Notes: generated from the letters alone by a model not told the origin. Shown: positions 44,658 to 55,214, counted from the first letter of the stretch. The stretch: DNA of 64,000 nucleotides from Pseudomonas farsensis (GCF_014268805.2 NZ_JABWRF020000001.1:868001-932000); one strand, 5' to 3'. Translations and numbers: made by a program.

Positions 44658-44752
44658 GTGGCGAGCGGGCTTGTCCCGCGTTGGGCTGCGCAGCAGCCCC
44701 TGGGTTTTCAGGGCTGCTGCGCAGCCCAACGCGGGACAAGCCCGCTCGCCAC
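44658..44752. repeat. Perfect 42-base inverted repeat (REP pair)
   Basis: Arms 44658-44699 and 44711-44752 are exact inverses, separated by 11 bases. The core is the GAGCGGGCTTG REP type seen at 2.8 and 31.4 kb, with an additional TTGGGCTGCGCAGCAGCCC palindromic segment. It fills much of the murB-rne gap (44483-44886), which has no gene; a degenerate REP arm lies near 44525-44595. Confidence 0.9.
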
Positions 44753-44835
44753 GAGCAGATATGTCTGGCCAGAACAGGCTTGTACAAACCATAGACTCTT
44801 CCATGCCCTTCACGCCCCATTCCTGAAGGCAAAGA

Positions 44836-44870
44836 AAAAGCCCCGCCAGTTCGCACTGGCGGGGCTTTTT
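44836..44870. terminator. Bidirectional terminator between murB and rne
   Basis: AAAAAGCCCCGCCAGT-TCGC-ACTGGCGGGGCTTTTT, A-flanked on one side and T-flanked on the other, so it can end both the plus-strand murB operon and the minus-strand rne transcript. Confidence 0.92.
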
Positions 44871-44886
44871 CATTCAGCGGGTGGAA

Positions 44887-47800
44887 TCAACCGTGATGAG
44901 GCTTGTGCTCGTCTTCGGCAGTTTCCAGTGCTGGGGCTGCTTCAGCGGCGGCCTGAGCTGCAGCGGCGGCTGCAGCTTCGGCTTCACGCTTGCGGCGGCG
45001 TACTTCACGCGGGTCGTTCGGGGCGCGGCCGTTCGACGGCTGGGCGGCTGGTTGCTCCGCGACCGGGACAGGCTCGGCAACCACTTCCGCTGGCTGCTCG
45101 ACAACCGGCGCTTCTACCGCTTCGGGCGTGGCGTCGACCAACTGTGGCTCGGCCACTGGCGCAGGCTGTTCGACAGCAGGGGCCTCGACAACTTCGGCGT
45201 GGACAACAGGTGCCTGTTCGATTTCACCCGCTTCAACAGCAGGCGCTTCGATGGCAGGTTGCACTTCGGCGGCAGGTTGCTCGGCCACTGCGGCTTGCAC
45301 CGGCGCGACTTCAACAACGGGCTCCACGCTCGGCTCGACCGCGGCCGGGGCGTTGAACGGCTGCTCTACCACAGGCTCGATAGCCACTGGCTGAGCCTGC
45401 TCGGCTGCTTCGGTAACCTCGGCAACTACCTGGCTTTCGGCCGGGGCCTCTGCCGCTGCGGCGTTGGCGCGTTCAGCCTGCTGGTTGGCCTGGGCCTCGG
45501 CTTCGCTGCTGATGTTGCTGGTAGCGACAGCTGCGGTCACGGTAACGCCTGCCGCCAGTTCAGCACCCAGCTCGGTGGCCTGGTGTTGTTGTGGCTGCTG
45601 CTCGTCATTGCCTTCTTCATCGCCATCGATCAGCTCGCCATTGGCATTGCGCTGACGTTCACGACGGTTGCTGCGACGGCGCTGACCACGGGAGCGGCGG
45701 CGAGGGCGCTCGCCATCTGCGCCTTCCTGCTCATCCTGCAGCAGTTCTTCGTTCGGCAGTTGCTCTTCGGCCTGCTCGGCAGCGTGTTCGGCTACCTGCT
45801 CGTCCGGGCGCGGCTGACGCTCTTCGCGTGGTGGGCGTGGGGCACGTTCTTCACGCGGTGCACGCTCTTCGCGTGGGGCGCGTTCCTCGCGAGGTGCACG
45901 CTCTTCACGTGGCGCACGTTCTTCACGAGGTGCGCGTTCTTCGCGTGGAGCGCGTTCTTCACGCGGGGCGCGCTCTTCACGTTCTACCGGGGTAGCGTCG
46001 AGAGGCTCGCGCAGTTCACGTACGCGCTCTTCGCGGTTGCCGCGGCGGTCTTCGCGTGGCTGACGCGGTGCACGTTCTTCACGCGGTGCGCGTTCTTCAC
46101 GTGGAGCACGTTCTTCACGCGGTGCGCGTTCTTCACGCGGTGCGCGTTCTTCACGTGGAGCACGTTCTTCGCGAGGTGCGCGTTCTTCGCGTGGAGCACG
46201 TTCTTCACGTGGAGCACGTTCTTCGCGTGGGGCACGCTCGCTGCGCTCTTCACGTGGTTTGCGCTCTTCATCGCGACGGCCACCGCGGTTGCGGCTCTGC
46301 TGGCGGCCGTTACGGCGTTCCTCGTTGCGCGGGGTGCGCTCGGCGGCAGGCTTCTCGGTGCTCACGGCAGGCGCGGCAACAGGCTCGTCCTTGCCGGCAA
46401 ACAGGCTGACCAGCGACTTCACCAGGCCTTTGAACAGGCTTGGCTCCGGTACGCTCGGCGCTGCCGCTACCGGGGCAGTAGGCTGCTGCTCTTCGGCGGA
46501 TGCCGGTACCGGTGCGTTGGCGCGGGCCGGTGCGGTTTTCACAGCGGCTTCCTGGCGAACCAGGGTGCGGGTGGCGGTTGGCTGTGGCGCTTCTTCGGTC
46601 TCGCTGGTGGCGATCTCGTAGCTGGACAGGTTGTTCAGCACTTCCGGGTTGTCGTCACGCAGGCGCTGGACTTCGAAGTGCGGGGTTTCGAGGTGATCGT
46701 TCGGCAGGATGATGATCCGCGCACGGGTACGCAGTTCGATCTTGGTGATCGAGTTGCGCTTCTCGTTGAGCAGGAAGGCCGCTACCGGGATTGGCACCTG
46801 GGCACGTACCTCGGCGGTACGGTCTTTCAGGGCTTCTTCTTCGATCAGGCGCAGGATGGCCAGCGACAGCGACTCGACGTCGCGGATGATGCCGGTACCC
46901 GAGCAGCGTGGGCAGACGATGCCGCTGCTCTCGCCCAGCGATGGGCGCAGGCGCTGACGGGACATTTCCAGCAGGCCGAAGCGCGAGATGCGACCCACCT
47001 GAACGCGGGCACGGTCAGCCTCGAGGCACTCGCGCACGCGCTCTTCGACGGCGCGCTGGTTTTTCGCAGGCGTCATGTCGATGAAGTCGATGACGATCAG
47101 ACCGCCGATATCACGCAGACGCAGCTGTCGAGCGATCTCTTCGGCCGCTTCCAGGTTGGTCTGCAGGGCGGTTTCCTCGATGTCGCTGCCTTTGGTGGCG
47201 CGCGCCGAGTTGATGTCGATAGAAACCAGTGCTTCGGTAGGGTCGATCACGATCGAGCCGCCCGATGGCAGGTCGACGACGCGCTGGAAGGCGGTCTCGA
47301 TCTGGCTTTCGATCTGGAAACGGTTGAACAGCGGTACGCTGTCTTCGTACAGCTTGACCTTGCTGGCGTACTGCGGCATCACCTGGCGGATGAAGGTCAG
47401 GGCTTCTTCCTGTGCGTCGATGCTGTCGATCAGCACTTCGCCGATGTCCTGGCGCAGGTAATCGCGGATGGCGCGGATGATGACGTTGCTTTCCTGGTAG
47501 ATCAGGAACGGCGCGGTGCGGTCCAGCGAGGCTTCCTTGATGGCGGTCCACAGCTGCAGCAGGTAGTCGAGGTCCCACTGCATTTCTTCGCTGCTGCGGC
47601 CAAGGCCTGCGGTGCGCACGATCAGGCCCATGTCGCCTGGAACGGTCAGGCCGTTCAGGGCTTCACGCAGCTCGTTGCGCTCTTCGCCTTCGATGCGGCG
47701 GGAGATGCCACCGGCGCGCGGGTTGTTTGGCATCAGAACCAGGTAACGGCCTGCCAGGCTGATGAAGGTGGTCAGGGCGGCGCCTTTGTTGCCGCGCTCT

Positions 47801-48114
47801 TCCTTCTCGACCTGGACAATGACTTCCTGGCCTTCGGTCAGCACTTCTTTAATGTTGACGCGGCCTTCGGGGGCCTTCTTGAAGTACTCGCGGGAGATTT
47901 CCTTCAGCGGCAGGAAGCCGTGACGGTCGGAGCCGAAGTCGACGAAGGCGGCTTCAAGGCTGGGCTCGATACGGGTGATCTTGCCTTTGTAGATGTTGGC
48001 CTTCTTCTGCTCGCGGGCGCCGGATTCGATATCCAGGTCATAGAGGCGCTGGCCATCAACCAGTGCTACACGCAACTCTTCGGGTTGAGTTGCGTTAATC
48101 AGCATTCTTTTCAT
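44887..48114 (-). CDS. rne: Ribonuclease E
   Basis: 1075 residues from the ATG at 48114 ([20 protein letters not shown]). The conserved N-terminal half holds the S1 domain ([20 protein letters not shown]), the 5'-sensor, the DNase I-like catalytic part ([16 protein letters not shown] and LIVIDFIDM), and the zinc link CPRCSGTG near residue 400. The C-terminal half is a disordered scaffold with long Arg/Glu/Ala/Pro repeats, Ala/Glu/Pro/Val-rich stretches, and a final basic motif ([17 protein letters not shown]). Role: central mRNA decay and rRNA/tRNA maturation enzyme, organiser of the degradosome at the membrane. It is divergent from rluC with a long 5' region, consistent with rne autoregulation known in E. 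coli. Confidence 0.97.
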   Translation of the reverse strand: MKRMLINATQPEELRVALVDGQRLYDLDIESGAREQKKANIYKGKITRIEPSLEAAFVDFGSDRHGFLPLKEISREYFKKAPEGRVNIKEVLTEGQEVIVQVEKEERGNKGAALTTFISLAGRYLVLMPNNPRAGGISRRIEGEERNELREALNGLTVPGDMGLIVRTAGLGRSSEEMQWDLDYLLQLWTAIKEASLDRTAPFLIYQESNVIIRAIRDYLRQDIGEVLIDSIDAQEEALTFIRQVMPQYASKVKLYEDSVPLFNRFQIESQIETAFQRVVDLPSGGSIVIDPTEALVSIDINSARATKGSDIEETALQTNLEAAEEIARQLRLRDIGGLIVIDFIDMTPAKNQRAVEERVRECLEADRARVQVGRISRFGLLEMSRQRLRPSLGESSGIVCPRCSGTGIIRDVESLSLAILRLIEEEALKDRTAEVRAQVPIPVAAFLLNEKRNSITKIELRTRARIIILPNDHLETPHFEVQRLRDDNPEVLNNLSSYEIATSETEEAPQPTATRTLVRQEAAVKTAPARANAPVPASAEEQQPTAPVAAAPSVPEPSLFKGLVKSLVSLFAGKDEPVAAPAVSTEKPAAERTPRNEERRNGRQQSRNRGGRRDEERKPREERSERAPREERAPREERAPREERAPREERAPREERAPREERAPREERAPREERAPREERAPRQPREDRRGNREERVRELREPLDATPVEREERAPREERAPREERAPREERAPREERAPREERAPREERAPREERAPRPPREERQPRPDEQVAEHAAEQAEEQLPNEELLQDEQEGADGERPRRRSRGQRRRSNRRERQRNANGELIDGDEEGNDEQQPQQHQATELGAELAAGVTVTAAVATSNISSEAEAQANQQAERANAAAAEAPAESQVVAEVTEAAEQAQPVAIEPVVEQPFNAPAAVEPSVEPVVEVAPVQAAVAEQPAAEVQPAIEAPAVEAGEIEQAPVVHAEVVEAPAVEQPAPVAEPQLVDATPEAVEAPVVEQPAEVVAEPVPVAEQPAAQPSNGRAPNDPREVRRRKREAEAAAAAAAQAAAEAAPALETAEDEHKPHHG
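45831..46252 (-). repeat. 18-base tandem repeats inside rne
   Basis: Two blocks (about 45831-45981 and 46058-46252) of an 18-base unit coding for the hexapeptide REERAP, roughly eight and ten copies, separated by a short unique stretch ([20 protein letters not shown]). They lie in the arginine-rich RNA-binding region of the scaffold and are candidates for replication slippage. Confidence 0.85.
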
Positions 48115-48896
48115 GTTGTACCGTCGGTTTCCGGGCTGCCGGAAACGGCGTTTGGCACACACGACTTGCCATGATAGGTGCCAAGGTGCGCAAAGGGTGG
48201 CGGGCCACCCCCGTGTCGAGCAACGTTCGGCACCAGCCGGTTGCCCAGCCTGCCGTTGTCGCGACGACGCGTCCTGTGTGCTGCGGTGCAAACCGGGCCT
48301 GGGGCATGTGTGGCAACCGCCAGGCTTGGTGCACTCAGTCAGGAGGAGGAATCAACCGTCGGCCGTGGATGCTCTGTGAGCGTCTGTTCAGGACATTGTC
48401 CGCTTGCCAGCCAAACAGTGGGCTGGTTGCCGGACGCTGTGCCACACGTTCCGAAGGCTGTGCATCTCCACCCTGCACGTATCCCTGATAATTCGGTGCT
48501 GCCGCGCGCTGAATCCGCAACGGGTTGCATTTTTCGCCAGCCCCGTCACGAGCTGGCGCCATAACATATTCAAGGCAGGTATTTCCGGAACACTGGCCCG
48601 AATGCGCGCAAACGTCGATGGCGGGCAGAGGTGCAGCGAAAAGAAGCGGGTAAGCAGGCTAAAACACCGGACTTGTCGTTTTTTTTCGGTCTTCTCTACA
48701 CAGCGCTGGTGGCGATTTCAGGCATTCACTAAACTGGCTAGCACCCCGTAGGACGGCCTCGCGTCCTTGGGAATTGCGAAGGTCAGGGCCGGCGTAGAGC
48801 CTGTTGCCGCTGGCCTGCCGCTTTTGGCGGCGTTCGCGACTATAGCAGTAATGATTAAGTGCTTCAATTCCATAAAAAATTGTTATCATCGCGGCC
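48115..48896. other. rne-rluC divergent intergenic region
   Basis: 782 bases without a convincing gene. Probably holds the long 5' leader of rne (minus strand) and the rluC promoter. A small hairpin AGGACG-GCCTCG-CGTCCT lies at 48750-48767. The segment 48860-48890 is AT-rich (AAAAAATTGTTATCAT) just before rluC. No conserved riboswitch is recognised. Confidence 0.6.
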
Positions 48897-49850
48897 ATGA
48901 CGACCAATACCCCCCCGACTTCCGGCGTAAAGCTGATCGAAGTCGCGCCTGAGCTTGCCGGCCAGCGCATCGACAATTTCCTTATCACGGCGCTCAAGGG
49001 CGTACCTAAAACCCTGGTTTACCGCATCCTGCGCAAGGGTGAAGTGCGGGTGAACAAGGGGCGGGTAAAGCCCGAGTACAAGCTTCAGGCCGGCGACGTG
49101 GTGCGCGTGCCGCCCGTGCGGCTGCCGGAGCGCGACGAGCCGGCACCAGTCGCCCAGGGCCTGTTGCAGCGTCTGGAGGCGGCGATTGTCTACGAAGACA
49201 AAGCCCTTATCGTGATGAACAAGCCGGCTGGCATCGCTGTGCATGGCGGCAGTGGCCTGAGCTTCGGTGTCATCGAGGCGCTGCGCCAGTTGCGCCCGGA
49301 TGCCAAGGAGCTGGAGCTGGTGCACCGCCTTGACCGCGATACTTCCGGCCTGCTGATGATCGCCAAGAAACGCAGCATGCTGCGCCATCTGCATGCCGCG
49401 CTGCGCGGTGATGGTGTCGACAAGCGTTATATGGCGCTGGTGCGTGGGCATTGGCCGACTGCCAAAAAGCAGGTCAATGCGCCGTTGCAAAAGAGCAACC
49501 TGCGCTCCGGCGAGCGCATGGTCGAAGTCAATGACGAGGGCAAGGAGGCGCTGACCCTGTTCCGCGTCCTGCGCCGCTTCGGCGAGTTTGCCACCTTGGT
49601 CGAGGCGCGCCCGATCACCGGTCGTACCCATCAGATCCGCGTGCACACCTTGCATGCCGGGCACATGATCGCCGGTGACAATAAATACGGCGACGAAGAT
49701 TTCTCCCGCGAGATTCGCGAGCTGGGCGGCAAGCGCCTGTTCCTGCATGCCTACCAGTTGACCGTGCCGCTGCCTGATGGTGGTGAGCTCAAGCTTGAGG
49801 CGCCGGTAGACGAAATGTGGGCCAAGGCCGTCGAGCGGCTGGCGTCCTGA
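48897..49850 (+). CDS. rluC: Ribosomal large-subunit pseudouridine synthase C
   Basis: 317 residues. An S4 RNA-binding domain (about residues 20-80) precedes the RluA-type catalytic domain with HRLDRDTSG (catalytic Asp146) and the [13 protein letters not shown] motif. In E. coli RluC modifies U955, U2504 and U2580 of 23S rRNA. Conserved divergent arrangement with rne. Confidence 0.95.
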   Translation: MTTNTPPTSGVKLIEVAPELAGQRIDNFLITALKGVPKTLVYRILRKGEVRVNKGRVKPEYKLQAGDVVRVPPVRLPERDEPAPVAQGLLQRLEAAIVYEDKALIVMNKPAGIAVHGGSGLSFGVIEALRQLRPDAKELELVHRLDRDTSGLLMIAKKRSMLRHLHAALRGDGVDKRYMALVRGHWPTAKKQVNAPLQKSNLRSGERMVEVNDEGKEALTLFRVLRRFGEFATLVEARPITGRTHQIRVHTLHAGHMIAGDNKYGDEDFSREIRELGGKRLFLHAYQLTVPLPDGGELKLEAPVDEMWAKAVERLAS

Positions 49851-49853
49851 GTG

Positions 49854-50531
49854 ATGAGTAAAAAATACGACCTGCTGATTTTCGACTGGGACGGCACCCT
49901 GGCTGACTCCATTGGCCGCATTGTCGAAGCCATGAATATGGCTGCCGAGCTCGCGGGTGAGGCCCCCAGCAGTGACCAGGCGATCAAGGGCATCATCGGC
50001 CTGGCGCTGGTGGAGGCGATCGCGACGCTGTATCCGCATTTGTCTCCCGCCCGGCTCGAGGTGTTCCGCCAGCATTACGCGGACGTGTACACGGCACTGG
50101 ATCAGCAGCCATCGCCGCTGTTCGAAGGTGTTGTGGAATCGCTCGAAGCGTTTCGCCAGGAGGGCTATCGCATGGCGGTGGCAACCGGCAAGGCGCGCCG
50201 CGGGCTGGACCGTGTGCTCAAGGCCAATGGCTTGCAGGCGTTTTTCGACATTACCCGCGCTGCCGACGAAACCCGCGGCAAGCCTCACCCACTGATGCTT
50301 GAGGAAATTCTCGCGCATTGCCAGGTAGAACCGGGGCGGGCATTGATGGTCGGAGATTCTGCATTCGATCTGTTAATGGCCAGCAATGCTGGCATGCACT
50401 CGGTGGCGGTCGGCTATGGTGCCATGTCGCTGCAGGCGTTGGCCGAGTTCGGCCCGCAGCTGTGCATCGAGCATTTTTCTCAATTGCGCCAGTGGCTGGG
50501 CCCTGCGCAGTTTACATTCCAGGGTAGGTGA
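49854..50531 (+). CDS. HAD-family phosphatase (Gph-like)
   Basis: 225 residues from the ATG at 49854, 3 bases after the rluC stop (a GTG at 49851 is in frame directly before it). HAD motif I FDWDGTLADS, motif II AVATGKA, and C-terminal GDSAFDLLMASNAG. Cap type IA. Probable small-molecule phosphatase; phosphoglycolate is only the family guess. Confidence 0.9.
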   Translation: MSKKYDLLIFDWDGTLADSIGRIVEAMNMAAELAGEAPSSDQAIKGIIGLALVEAIATLYPHLSPARLEVFRQHYADVYTALDQQPSPLFEGVVESLEAFRQEGYRMAVATGKARRGLDRVLKANGLQAFFDITRAADETRGKPHPLMLEEILAHCQVEPGRALMVGDSAFDLLMASNAGMHSVAVGYGAMSLQALAEFGPQLCIEHFSQLRQWLGPAQFTFQGR

Positions 50532-50533
50532 GC

Positions 50534-51523
50534 ATGGCTGACGAGTGGAAAGCACCCGAGTCCGAAGTTGTGGATAACGAAGACCGCAAAAGCTGGAAGC
50601 TGCTGGAGAAGACGCTGCTTGCCGGTGTTCAGGAGCAGCGCCGGGCGCGGCGCTGGGGGATTTTCTTCAAGTTGCTGACCTTTATCTACCTGTTCGGCAT
50701 GATTGCGTTGTTTACGCCCTTGCTGGATGTAGACAAGGCCGCATCGCGCAGCACCAACCATACGGCGCTGGTCGAATTGCGCGGGGTGATCGCCGATCAG
50801 GAGCCGGCAGGCGCCGACAATCTGGTCAAGAGCTTGCGTGAGGCGTTCAAGGACCCGAAAACCAAGGCCGTGGTGCTGCGCATCAACAGCCCTGGCGGCA
50901 GCCCGGTGCAGTCCGGCTATGTCTATGATGAAATCCGCCGCCTGCGTGGCGAATACCCGGCTATCAAACTGTATGCGGTGATCGCCGACCTGGGTGCCTC
51001 GGGTGCTTACTACATCGCCAGTGCCGCCGATGAAATCTATGCCGACAAGGCCAGCCTGGTCGGTTCCATTGGCGTCACCGCGGCCGGTTACGGCTTTGTC
51101 GGCGCCATGGAAAAGCTCGGCGTGGAGCGGCGTACCTACACCGCAGGCGAGCACAAGGCGTTCCTCGACCCGTTCTCGCCGCAAAAGCCTGAAGAGACGG
51201 CGTTCTGGCAGGGTGTACTGGACACTACCCACAAGCAGTTCATCGCGATGGTCAAGCAGGGGCGGGGAGAGCGCCTGAGGGACAAAGAGCACCCTGAGCT
51301 GTTCAGTGGCCTGATCTGGTCGGGCGAGCAGGCCAAGGAGCTCGGTTTGATCGATGGCCTTGGCAGTGCCAGCTATGTGGCTCGCGAGATCGTCGGTGAG
51401 AAGGATCTGGTTGACTTCACTGTGCAGGAGTCGCCGTTCGATCGCTTCTCCAAGCGCATTGGTGCAAGCGTAGCCGAGCGCCTGGCCCTGTACATGGGTC
51501 TGCAGGCGCCCGCGCTGCGCTGA
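50534..51523 (+). CDS. sppA: Signal peptide peptidase SppA, S49 family
   Basis: 329 residues from the ATG at 50534. One membrane anchor (FFKLLTFIYLFGMIALFTPL), then the S49 domain with RINSPGGSPVQSG, catalytic Ser156 (GASGAYY) and Lys208 (TAGEHKAF). Their 52-residue spacing matches the short SppA form. Degrades cleaved signal peptides and damaged membrane proteins. It lies directly after the HAD phosphatase gene. Confidence 0.93.
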   Translation: MADEWKAPESEVVDNEDRKSWKLLEKTLLAGVQEQRRARRWGIFFKLLTFIYLFGMIALFTPLLDVDKAASRSTNHTALVELRGVIADQEPAGADNLVKSLREAFKDPKTKAVVLRINSPGGSPVQSGYVYDEIRRLRGEYPAIKLYAVIADLGASGAYYIASAADEIYADKASLVGSIGVTAAGYGFVGAMEKLGVERRTYTAGEHKAFLDPFSPQKPEETAFWQGVLDTTHKQFIAMVKQGRGERLRDKEHPELFSGLIWSGEQAKELGLIDGLGSASYVAREIVGEKDLVDFTVQESPFDRFSKRIGASVAERLALYMGLQAPALR

Positions 51524-51569
51524 TCTGGTGGTTGCGCTGCGCCATGCGGGGTTTGGCCTCCCGTCGCGC

Positions 51570-52148
51570 TCAGGGTATCTGCACGCCTTCTTTGTGTAGC
51601 ATGTCGACCAGCCTGATCAGGGGTAGCCCGATCAGGCTGGTTGCGTCCGGGCCATGTGTGCTCTGGAACAGGCTCACGCCAAGCCCCTCTGCCTTGAAGC
51701 TTCCGGCGCAATCAAGCGGCTGCTCGGCGGCTACATAGCGCTCGACGCGCTCGCGGTCCAGTTCGCGCATGGTCACCGTGAATGGCACGCAGTCGACCTG
51801 GCAAGCCCCGGTAGCACTGTTCAATAGCGCAATACCGGTCAGAAAGGAGACCTGCTGCCCGCTGGCTTCAAGCAGTTGCTCGCAGGCACGCTCGAAGGTA
51901 TGCGGCTTGCCGAGTATCTGTTCGCCCAGTACCGCCACCTGGTCGGAGCCAATGATCAGGTGGCTGGGGTGGCTGCCTGCCAGTGCTTCGGCCTTTTGTC
52001 TGGCCAGGCGCCTGACCAGTTCGGCGGCGGGCTCCTCGCCCAGGCGGCGCTCGTCAAGGTCTGGGCTGGCCCAGGTGAAGGGCAGGCGCAGGCGGGTGAG
52101 CAGTTCACGCCGGTAAGGGGAGCTGGAGGCCAGTAATAAAGGAAGCAT
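51570..52148 (-). CDS. yceF: Maf-like nucleotide pyrophosphatase (YceF)
   Basis: 192 residues. Starts LPLLLASSSPYRRELLTRL and contains IIGSDQVAVLGEQILGKP and DCAGSFKAEGLG, the Maf signature set. The YceF branch hydrolyses 7-methyl-GTP as a house-cleaning activity. Convergent with sppA and divergent from yceD. Confidence 0.92.
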   Translation of the reverse strand: MLPLLLASSSPYRRELLTRLRLPFTWASPDLDERRLGEEPAAELVRRLARQKAEALAGSHPSHLIIGSDQVAVLGEQILGKPHTFERACEQLLEASGQQVSFLTGIALLNSATGACQVDCVPFTVTMRELDRERVERYVAAEQPLDCAGSFKAEGLGVSLFQSTHGPDATSLIGLPLIRLVDMLHKEGVQIP

Positions 52149-52333
52149 GGTTGACTCCTGGTCGGATGCGGCAATTCTGTGGCCTGTCGCAACGCTGTTT
52201 TTGCTACGACGAGGCCAGGTGCAAGGCCGATTGTACTGCAGTAAACGGGTGTTCCCGGCCCTGTTTCAGAGCCTTGCGAGTGGGTGCAGATATCCTCTGG
52301 TCAGCCCCTTGTGTACCAAGTGCTGAATTTCCT

Positions 52334-52362
52334 TTGACAGGGCGGGGGTCCATCCCTAGAAT
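52334..52362 (+). promoter_or_regulatory. Sigma-70 promoter of the yceD-rpmF operon
   Basis: TTGACA (52334-52339), a 17-base spacer, TAGAAT (52357-52362). The expected start is about 52369, only about 3 bases before the yceD ATG, so the yceD message may be leaderless. Confidence 0.85.
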
Positions 52363-52371
52363 GCTGCGCCT

Positions 52372-52899
52372 ATGTTGAATGACCCGATTCCACCTCACGT
52401 TGACCCGCGCAAATTGGCCGATCGCGGCGTAACCCTAAACGGTTCGCTGTCACTCGCCGATTTGGAAAGACTCTGCGACCCGCTTTCCGACAATGTCGGT
52501 ATGGTGCAGGCGAAGTTCGATTTTGAGCGAGACGAACAGCACACTGTGGTTATCCACAGCGAGCTCGACGTCGAGGTCAAAATGGTTTGCCAGCGTTGTC
52601 TTGAGCTGGTCACCCTTCCAATCCACAGCGAGTGTTCGTACGCGGTGGTAAAGGAGGGTGCGAATACCCAGTCGTTGCCGAAAGGCTATGACGTGCTGGA
52701 ACTGGGCGAAGATCCTTTGGATCTGCAGGCGCTGATCGAGGAAGAGCTGCTGCTCGCCCTGCCGATCGTACCTGCTCATCATCCGGAAGAATGCCAGCAG
52801 CCGGCGGGAGCAAATGAGCCCGAACCGAGCAAGGACGAGGTATCACGGTCCAACCCGTTCAGTGTATTGGCGCAGTTAAAGCGTGACCCAAACGTTTAG
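52372..52899 (+). CDS. yceD: YceD / DUF177 family protein
   Basis: 175 residues (MLNDPIPPHVDPRKLADRG). Two cysteine motifs (CQRCLEL) and an acidic C-terminal half. A conserved companion of rpmF in many bacteria and implicated in 23S rRNA accumulation. No Shine-Dalgarno is seen before the ATG; the promoter is immediately upstream. Confidence 0.92.
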   Translation: MLNDPIPPHVDPRKLADRGVTLNGSLSLADLERLCDPLSDNVGMVQAKFDFERDEQHTVVIHSELDVEVKMVCQRCLELVTLPIHSECSYAVVKEGANTQSLPKGYDVLELGEDPLDLQALIEEELLLALPIVPAHHPEECQQPAGANEPEPSKDEVSRSNPFSVLAQLKRDPNV

Positions 52900-52912
52900 G
52901 AGTTAATCAATT

Positions 52913-53095
52913 ATGGCTGTTCAGCAGAACAAAAAATCCCGCTCTGCCCGTGACATGCGCCGTTCGCACGACGCTCTGTCGGAAAACGCGCTGTCGGTCG
53001 AAAAGACCACCGGTGAAGTACACCTGCGTCACCACGTTTCGCCAGAAGGCGTATACCGTGGTCGCAAAGTCGTCGACAAGGGCGCTGACGAGTAA
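52913..53095 (+). CDS. rpmF: 50S ribosomal protein L32
   Basis: 60 residues ([20 protein letters not shown]). Complete basic small ribosomal protein; the zinc cysteines present in some L32 are absent, as usual in gamma-proteobacteria. AGGAG precedes the ATG. First of the rpmF-plsX-fab cluster. Confidence 0.97.
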   Translation: MAVQQNKKSRSARDMRRSHDALSENALSVEKTTGEVHLRHHVSPEGVYRGRKVVDKGADE

Positions 53096-53098
53096 TCC

Positions 53099-54109
53099 TT
53101 GTCCGCTCAGATCATCGCGATCGACGCAATGGGCGGGGACTTCGGTCCCCGCAACATTGTCCAGGCTAGCATTGCCTGCCTTTCGGCTACACCCTCGCTC
53201 CACCTGACCCTCGTCGGTCAACCCTCCCTCCTAGAAGATCTGCTCAGTGGCCTTTCGGCTGCGGATCGCGCGCGCCTGCAAATTGTTGCGGCCAGCGAGG
53301 TGGTGGGCATGGACGAGAAGCCTTCGCAGGCGCTGCGAGGCAAGCCCGATTCGTCGATGCGCGTCGCCCTTGAACTGGTGCGTGATGGCAAGGCGCATGC
53401 CTGCGTGAGTGCTGGTAATACCGGCGCGCTGATGGCGCTGTCGCGGTTCGTGCTTAAAACCCTGCCTGGCATCGATCGCCCGGCCATGGTGGCAGCCATT
53501 CCAACCCAGGCGGGTTATTGCCAGTTGCTCGACCTGGGGGCCAATGTCGATTGCACCGCGCAGAACCTCGTCGAGTTCGCTGTAATGGGGTCGGTGGCTG
53601 CGCAAGCACTGGGCGTCAATCGCCCGCGGGTGGCGTTGCTCAATATCGGTACCGAAGACATCAAGGGCAACCAGCAGGTCAAGCTGGCGGCCACGCTGCT
53701 GCAGAACGCCCGCGGCCTCAACTATGTCGGTTTCGTCGAGGGTGACGGGCTGTACCGTGGCGAGGCCGATGTGGTGGTGTGCGACGGGTTTGTCGGCAAC
53801 ATCCTGCTCAAATCCAGCGAAGGCCTGGCGTTGATGATTGCTGCACGTATCGAGAAGCTGTTCAAGGGCGGCGTCATGTCGCGGCTTGCCGGGGCGGTGG
53901 CGATGCCCCTGCTCAAGCGCTTGCAGGCAGACCTTGCGCCGGCGCGGCACAACGGTGCGAGTTTTCTGGGCCTGCAGGGGATTGTGGTCAAGAGCCATGG
54001 CTCGGCAGGCGTGCAAGGTTTGCAGAGCGCCATTCAGCGCGCGCTGATCGAGATTCAGGAAAACCTCCCGCAGCGCTTGCATGGGCGGCTGGAAGATCTG
54101 CTGCCGTAA
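53099..54109 (+). CDS. plsX: Phosphate acyltransferase PlsX
   Basis: 336 residues from a TTG start at 53099, 3 bases after the rpmF stop. Motifs [37 protein letters not shown] and [19 protein letters not shown]. Makes acyl-phosphate from acyl-ACP for phospholipid synthesis. Confidence 0.95.
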   Translation: MSAQIIAIDAMGGDFGPRNIVQASIACLSATPSLHLTLVGQPSLLEDLLSGLSAADRARLQIVAASEVVGMDEKPSQALRGKPDSSMRVALELVRDGKAHACVSAGNTGALMALSRFVLKTLPGIDRPAMVAAIPTQAGYCQLLDLGANVDCTAQNLVEFAVMGSVAAQALGVNRPRVALLNIGTEDIKGNQQVKLAATLLQNARGLNYVGFVEGDGLYRGEADVVVCDGFVGNILLKSSEGLALMIAARIEKLFKGGVMSRLAGAVAMPLLKRLQADLAPARHNGASFLGLQGIVVKSHGSAGVQGLQSAIQRALIEIQENLPQRLHGRLEDLLP

Positions 54110-54275
54110 CCGGCTGTTGCGGTAAAGCTGCGTAAAACAAACGCTTTGGGCATAGCGCCCGCTAAATGCTTAAATGTGACCGCTTGGCCCCCGTACTCAT
54201 CCAAGTGTTCAGATTGCGCGCCCGGCATGCAGCCTGGCGTACCCATCCGACGACAAGATCATAAGGGCTTGTTCA

Positions 54276-55214
54276 ATGTCTGCATCCCTCGCATTCGTGT
54301 TTCCCGGCCAAGGCTCCCAGTCGCTGGGCATGCTCGCCGAGCTCGGCGCCGAAAAGCCGGTGATCGTCGAAACCTTCAAGGAAGCCTCCGAGGCCCTGGG
54401 CTACGACCTGTGGAAACTGGTCCAGGAAGGCCCGGAAGAACAACTCAACCAAACCGACAAGACCCAGCCGGCCATTCTGACCGCCTCCATCGCTCTGTGG
54501 CGCCTTTGGCTCGAAGAGGGCGGCGCACAGCCGGCCTTCGTCGCCGGCCACAGCCTTGGCGAGTACAGTGCTTTGGTAGCCGCAGGCAGCCTGTCGCTCA
54601 AGGACGCCGTGCGTCTGGTCGAGCGTCGTGGCCAGCTGATGCAGGAAGCGGTGCCGGCAGGTCATGGCGCCATGGCCGCCATTCTCGGCCTGGACGACGC
54701 GGTAGTCGTTGAAATCTGCGCTGAAGCTGCCGAAGACCAAGTGGTCAGTGCGGTCAACTTCAACTCCCCAGGCCAGGTGGTTATCGCCGGCAACAAGGCG
54801 GCTGTCGATCGTGCCGTCGAGTTGTGCAAAGCCAAGGGCGCCAAGCGCGCCCTGCCGCTGGCGGTCAGTGTGCCGTCGCATTGTGCCCTGATGAAGCCGG
54901 CCGCCGAGCGTTTTGCCGAGTCGGTCAACGCCATCGACTGGAAGGCCCCGCAAATTCCGGTGGTGCAGAACGTCAGCGCCGCCGTCGCCGGTAGCCTGGA
55001 TTCACTCAAGCAAGACCTGCTGGCCCAGTTGCACCAGCCAGTGCTCTGGGTTGAATGCGTACAGGCGCTGGCTGCCAATGGTGCGGTCAACCTGGTCGAG
55101 TGCGGCCCGGGCAAAGTGCTTGCTGGCCTGAACAAGCGTTGCGCCGACGGCGTGACCACCTACAACCTCAATACCCCTGACGCCGTCGCCGCCACCCGTG
55201 CGGCGCTGGCCTGA
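54276..55214 (+). CDS. fabD: Malonyl-CoA:ACP transacylase
   Basis: 312 residues. PGQGSQSLGM start, active-site GHSLGE with Ser93, and catalytic His202 (VPSHCALM). AAGGG upstream. Loads malonyl onto ACP for fatty-acid elongation; fabG follows after 16 bases. Confidence 0.96.
   Translation: MSASLAFVFPGQGSQSLGMLAELGAEKPVIVETFKEASEALGYDLWKLVQEGPEEQLNQTDKTQPAILTASIALWRLWLEEGGAQPAFVAGHSLGEYSALVAAGSLSLKDAVRLVERRGQLMQEAVPAGHGAMAAILGLDDAVVVEICAEAAEDQVVSAVNFNSPGQVVIAGNKAAVDRAVELCKAKGAKRALPLAVSVPSHCALMKPAAERFAESVNAIDWKAPQIPVVQNVSAAVAGSLDSLKQDLLAQLHQPVLWVECVQALAANGAVNLVECGPGKVLAGLNKRCADGVTTYNLNTPDAVAATRAALA

Noticed and set aside
45831..46252. Regular repeats resembling a CRISPR array
   Set aside because: Units are contiguous, in frame and coding (REERAP); no spacers.
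44881..48174. 1097-codon open frame on the plus strand
   Set aside because: Exactly antisense to rne. High-GC codon phase leaves it open; low-complexity repeats mirror the rne repeats, and rne has clear family motifs.
48864..50318. 484-codon minus-strand open frame
   Set aside because: Antisense to rluC and the HAD phosphatase gene.
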